Shown here: positions 4,029 through 5,908 of the stretch, piece after piece
Layout: the number at the start of each line of letters is the position of its first letter
How positions within the stretch are numbered: position 1 is the stretch's first letter
From: Candidatus Gastranaerophilales bacterium
GTDB lineage: Bacteria; Cyanobacteriota; Vampirovibrionia; Gastranaerophilales; Gastranaerophilaceae
Assembly (NCBI GenBank): GCA_003150395.1
Contig: QAMI01000048.1
Coordinates: forward strand, 13,767-19,674
Length of the DNA stretch: 5,908 nucleotides
Reading direction: 5' to 3'
Translations under genes and position numbers: made by a program
The notes under the pieces: model-generated
The model's input: only the letters and a program-made list of their open reading frames with translations
The model's database searches: none
Told to the model about the DNA's origin: nothing

Positions 4029-5908
4029 TTAAGCTGTTTTTACTAAACTTGGTCTGGTGTCGGTATTCTCATGAATTTTTGGTTTGTGTTTTTTTATGTA
4101 ATAATGAACGCCTGCTGCAATTGCAAGAGTTCCGGCAGCTATAAACGGTATAAAATATTTATTTTTAAAAATGGATTTTGCTGTTCCGGAGGCTTCCTGA
4201 GCGGTTTCTGAAGTTGGCGCTGTTTCCTTTGAAACTGTTTTTTCATTTAAAATATCGCGGTATTTTACAATAAGCTTATATAATTGAGGGTTAGTATTAT
4301 CATAGCCTTTGGCTTTGAAAATTCTTTCAAGGCTGTCCATTTTGTTTGCACCCCATCCTGATTCTACAGCATCGTGATATTGTTTTTTCCAATCATATCG
4401 AATTTTGTGAGCATAATTTTCTGTCGGTGTGTCTTCACAATTGAAGGAATGCTTATCAAACCTGACATCATATCCAAAGTCGTCCATAAAGAATGACATT
4501 GTATGTTTTGCCATCATGTGTTCTGCGGATTTAGTTTTTCTATATTCAACCGGGTCTTCTAAAAGCTTTTCGTCCATATTGAAAATTTTTGCAAGCGGGG
4601 CAATTGAATTCTTTTTTGGGTGTTCATAAATTATTTTATCGCCTGCTTTTTGGGGATACGGGATATCATTTGCAATTTCTCTGATTGGCTGATGGTCATG
4701 ATTGCCGAGTCCGATAATAAAATTATCAGCACCAAAATTGCGTTTTAGAAAAGCGTCATTTGAAGCCCAATTGTCAGACATGTACATTGAGCTGTAAATC
4801 TTTACGCGATTTTGAAGAGGTTCAATCATTTTTCCGTTCTTTTCCCATTCAAAATCACCAGGTCCGGCCTCGACTTCCCATATTATGTTTTTGGGGTCAA
4901 AATCGTTTCCTTTTACTTCTTTTACCCAGTTTTCAATGAGGTTCATTATTTTATCACCAAAATAGGGCTTTTTTATTTCTGATGGATTATAGTTCTTAAA
5001 AAGTCTTGGCTGAATATATGCCCAGCCTACATCCATGCGGAGCATGTCATATCTGCGTGCAAAGTTTTGAATTTTATATTTCATATATTTGTGCGCATCG
5101 CTTGCAGGGTCCAGGATTTTTTCAATATCGGGCGTGGCAAGCACCCAACCCATATTCCAATCAAGGGCAAAAGCAAAAGGACGTGCTTTGACTTCTTCCG
5201 GGGTTGCACCTATTAAACAATCACCGCATGATTTAACGCCTATTGAATGCAGAAATTCATTACCTTTGGCGTGATGTTCGTCAGCTAAAAATTGTTTGAA
5301 CTTGAAAAAATCACCTTTGTCTTTGTATAAAAAGTCAATCCATTCTGAGTTTTCTTTTATATAATTTTTATAGCGTGTTTTGAGAGGATGAGAATCTACT
5401 AGGCTCTCAAATTTTTTATAGGCTTTTTTCAAAGCTTGGTTTTGTCCTCCGTTTTCATCCATAATGTTGTTAAAATTTGCAAATCTGTCTTTGTCAGGGC
5501 GTTTGTTTGAAGAAACTATTTCTTTAACATCTTCTTTAGTAAGCAAATTTGCATATTCGTCAGTTGTTAAAAGCTGAGGATTTATATTTTGGTCACCCAA
5601 AGCTAGAGATGTACTTTGATAGTTACAGAAAAAATTATTTGCATAAGGTGTAATCTGTCCGGGAGGCAAGTCTTCTCTGACATTAAACCCCAGCATTGAG
5701 TGCATGTATTTTATATATTCCTGGGTTGTTTTGTCTGTCAAATGCCCGATACCGGTATTCATTTCCGGACTTTGAGGCAGGCTTTGCGTCGGCATAATAA
5801 AAATAGAATTTCCGGTTTGTCCGACGACTTTTTTACCTTGTTCAAGAACATTTTCATACTCTTTTAATTCTTCATTATTTAGCATTCGTCCAAAATTTAC
5901 ATCACGAC
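4029..5908 (-). CDS. Divergent GH77-like 4-alpha-glucanotransferase with C-terminal membrane anchor, 5' partial
   Basis: A large enzyme resembling glycoside hydrolase family 77 (amylomaltase, MalQ), which moves alpha-1,4-glucan segments. Residues are numbered from the ATG at 5885. The FKQFLADEHHAKGNEF...GDCLIGATPEEVKARP region (196-236) parallels the MalQ segment ending in GDxPIFVAxDSADVW. Catalytic candidates are R283-x-D285 (LRMDVGWAY, nucleophile), E337 (IIWEVEAGPG, acid/base) and H396-D397 (GLGNHDHQP, transition-state stabiliser). Their spacing, 52 and 60 residues, is close to that in MalQ. A Thr/Ser/Glu/Ala linker (about 550-570), one transmembrane helix (about 577-595) and a basic tail (YYIKKHKPK) follow. 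The frame stays open to the right edge (codons reading RDVNFGR before this methionine) and only a weak GGA precedes the ATG, so the true start probably lies outside the window. Activity and cell location are inferred; a non-catalytic relative is possible. Confidence 0.8.
   Translation of the reverse strand, partial: RDVNFGRMLNNEELKEYENVLEQGKKVVGQTGNSIFIMPTQSLPQSPEMNTGIGHLTDKTTQEYIKYMHSMLGFNVREDLPPGQITPYANNFFCNYQSTSLALGDQNINPQLLTTDEYANLLTKEDVKEIVSSNKRPDKDRFANFNNIMDENGGQNQALKKAYKKFESLVDSHPLKTRYKNYIKENSEWIDFLYKDKGDFFKFKQFLADEHHAKGNEFLHSIGVKSCGDCLIGATPEEVKARPFAFALDWNMGWVLATPDIEKILDPASDAHKYMKYKIQNFARRYDMLRMDVGWAYIQPRLFKNYNPSEIKKPYFGDKIMNLIENWVKEVKGNDFDPKNIIWEVEAGPGDFEWEKNGKMIEPLQNRVKIYSSMYMSDNWASNDAFLKRNFGADNFIIGLGNHDHQPIREIANDIPYPQKAGDKIIYEHPKKNSIAPLAKIFNMDEKLLEDPVEYRKTKSAEHMMAKHTMSFFMDDFGYDVRFDKHSFNCEDTPTENYAHKIRYDWKKQYHDAVESGWGANKMDSLERIFKAKGYDNTNPQLYKLIVKYRDILNEKTVSKETAPTSETAQEASGTAKSIFKNKYFIPFIAAGTLAIAAGVHYYIKKHKPKIHENTDTRPSLVKTA

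Noticed and set aside
4010..4067. Inverted repeat AATACC/GGTATT near the end of the GH77-like gene as a terminator
   Set aside because: Only six pairs with a loop of 46 bases and no adjacent T-run; expected by chance in this composition.
4429..5274. Three short plus-strand frames within the GH77-like gene
   Set aside because: All are antisense to the long catalytic frame and lack motifs or initiation signals.
1..5908. Defence system, CRISPR array, insertion sequence, prophage, tRNA or rRNA
   Set aside because: Both strands were read for direct-repeat arrays, transposase or integrase motifs and RNA gene signatures; none was seen.

Overview
The window is AT-rich bacterial DNA, gene-dense, with short spacers and TAA as the stop codon of all seven genes. 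No rRNA, tRNA, phage, transposon or CRISPR sequence is visible. The style of the two edge proteins (lysine-rich, lineage-specific, with C-terminal hydrophobic segments) and of the divergent GH77-like enzyme with a 'NFGR' N-terminal region resembles gut non-photosynthetic Cyanobacteria (Melainabacteria/Vampirovibrionia, order Gastranaerophilales). That assignment is inferred from protein style, not from a marker gene. Both ends of the window lie inside open reading frames, so it is a fragment.

Layout, left to right. (a) 1-681 (+): the 3' part of an unrecognised lysine-rich protein. (b) 683-2670 (-): a tight three-gene operon read right to left, namely a WecG/TagA/CpsF glycosyltransferase, then the N-terminal (TPP-binding) subunit of a split transketolase, then a YhcH/YjgK/YiaL-family cupin-like protein. 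(c) 2671-2856: the only sizeable non-coding stretch (186 bp), a divergent control region with a near-consensus promoter for the operon, a nested inverted repeat, and a bulged hairpin with a T-rich tail ahead of the next gene. (d) 2857-3297 (+): a C_GCAxxG_C_C family putative redox protein. (e) 3292-3975 (-): an unrecognised secreted protein with a clear signal peptide. (f) 4029-5908 (-): a divergent GH77-like (amylomaltase-type) alpha-glucan enzyme with a C-terminal membrane anchor, running off the right edge.

How the genes may work together: the operon pairs a surface-polysaccharide glycosyltransferase with two sugar-metabolism proteins, which fits a small carbohydrate or cell-envelope module. 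The transketolase half cannot act alone, and its C-terminal partner is not next to it. The GH77-like gene and the secreted-protein gene share a strand with a 53-bp gap and may be co-transcribed. No classic defence, mobile or toxin system was found. The points most worth a second look are the membrane-anchored GH77-like enzyme, the orphan transketolase half, the apparently leaderless divergent promoters, and the nearly zero-spaced convergent gene ends.
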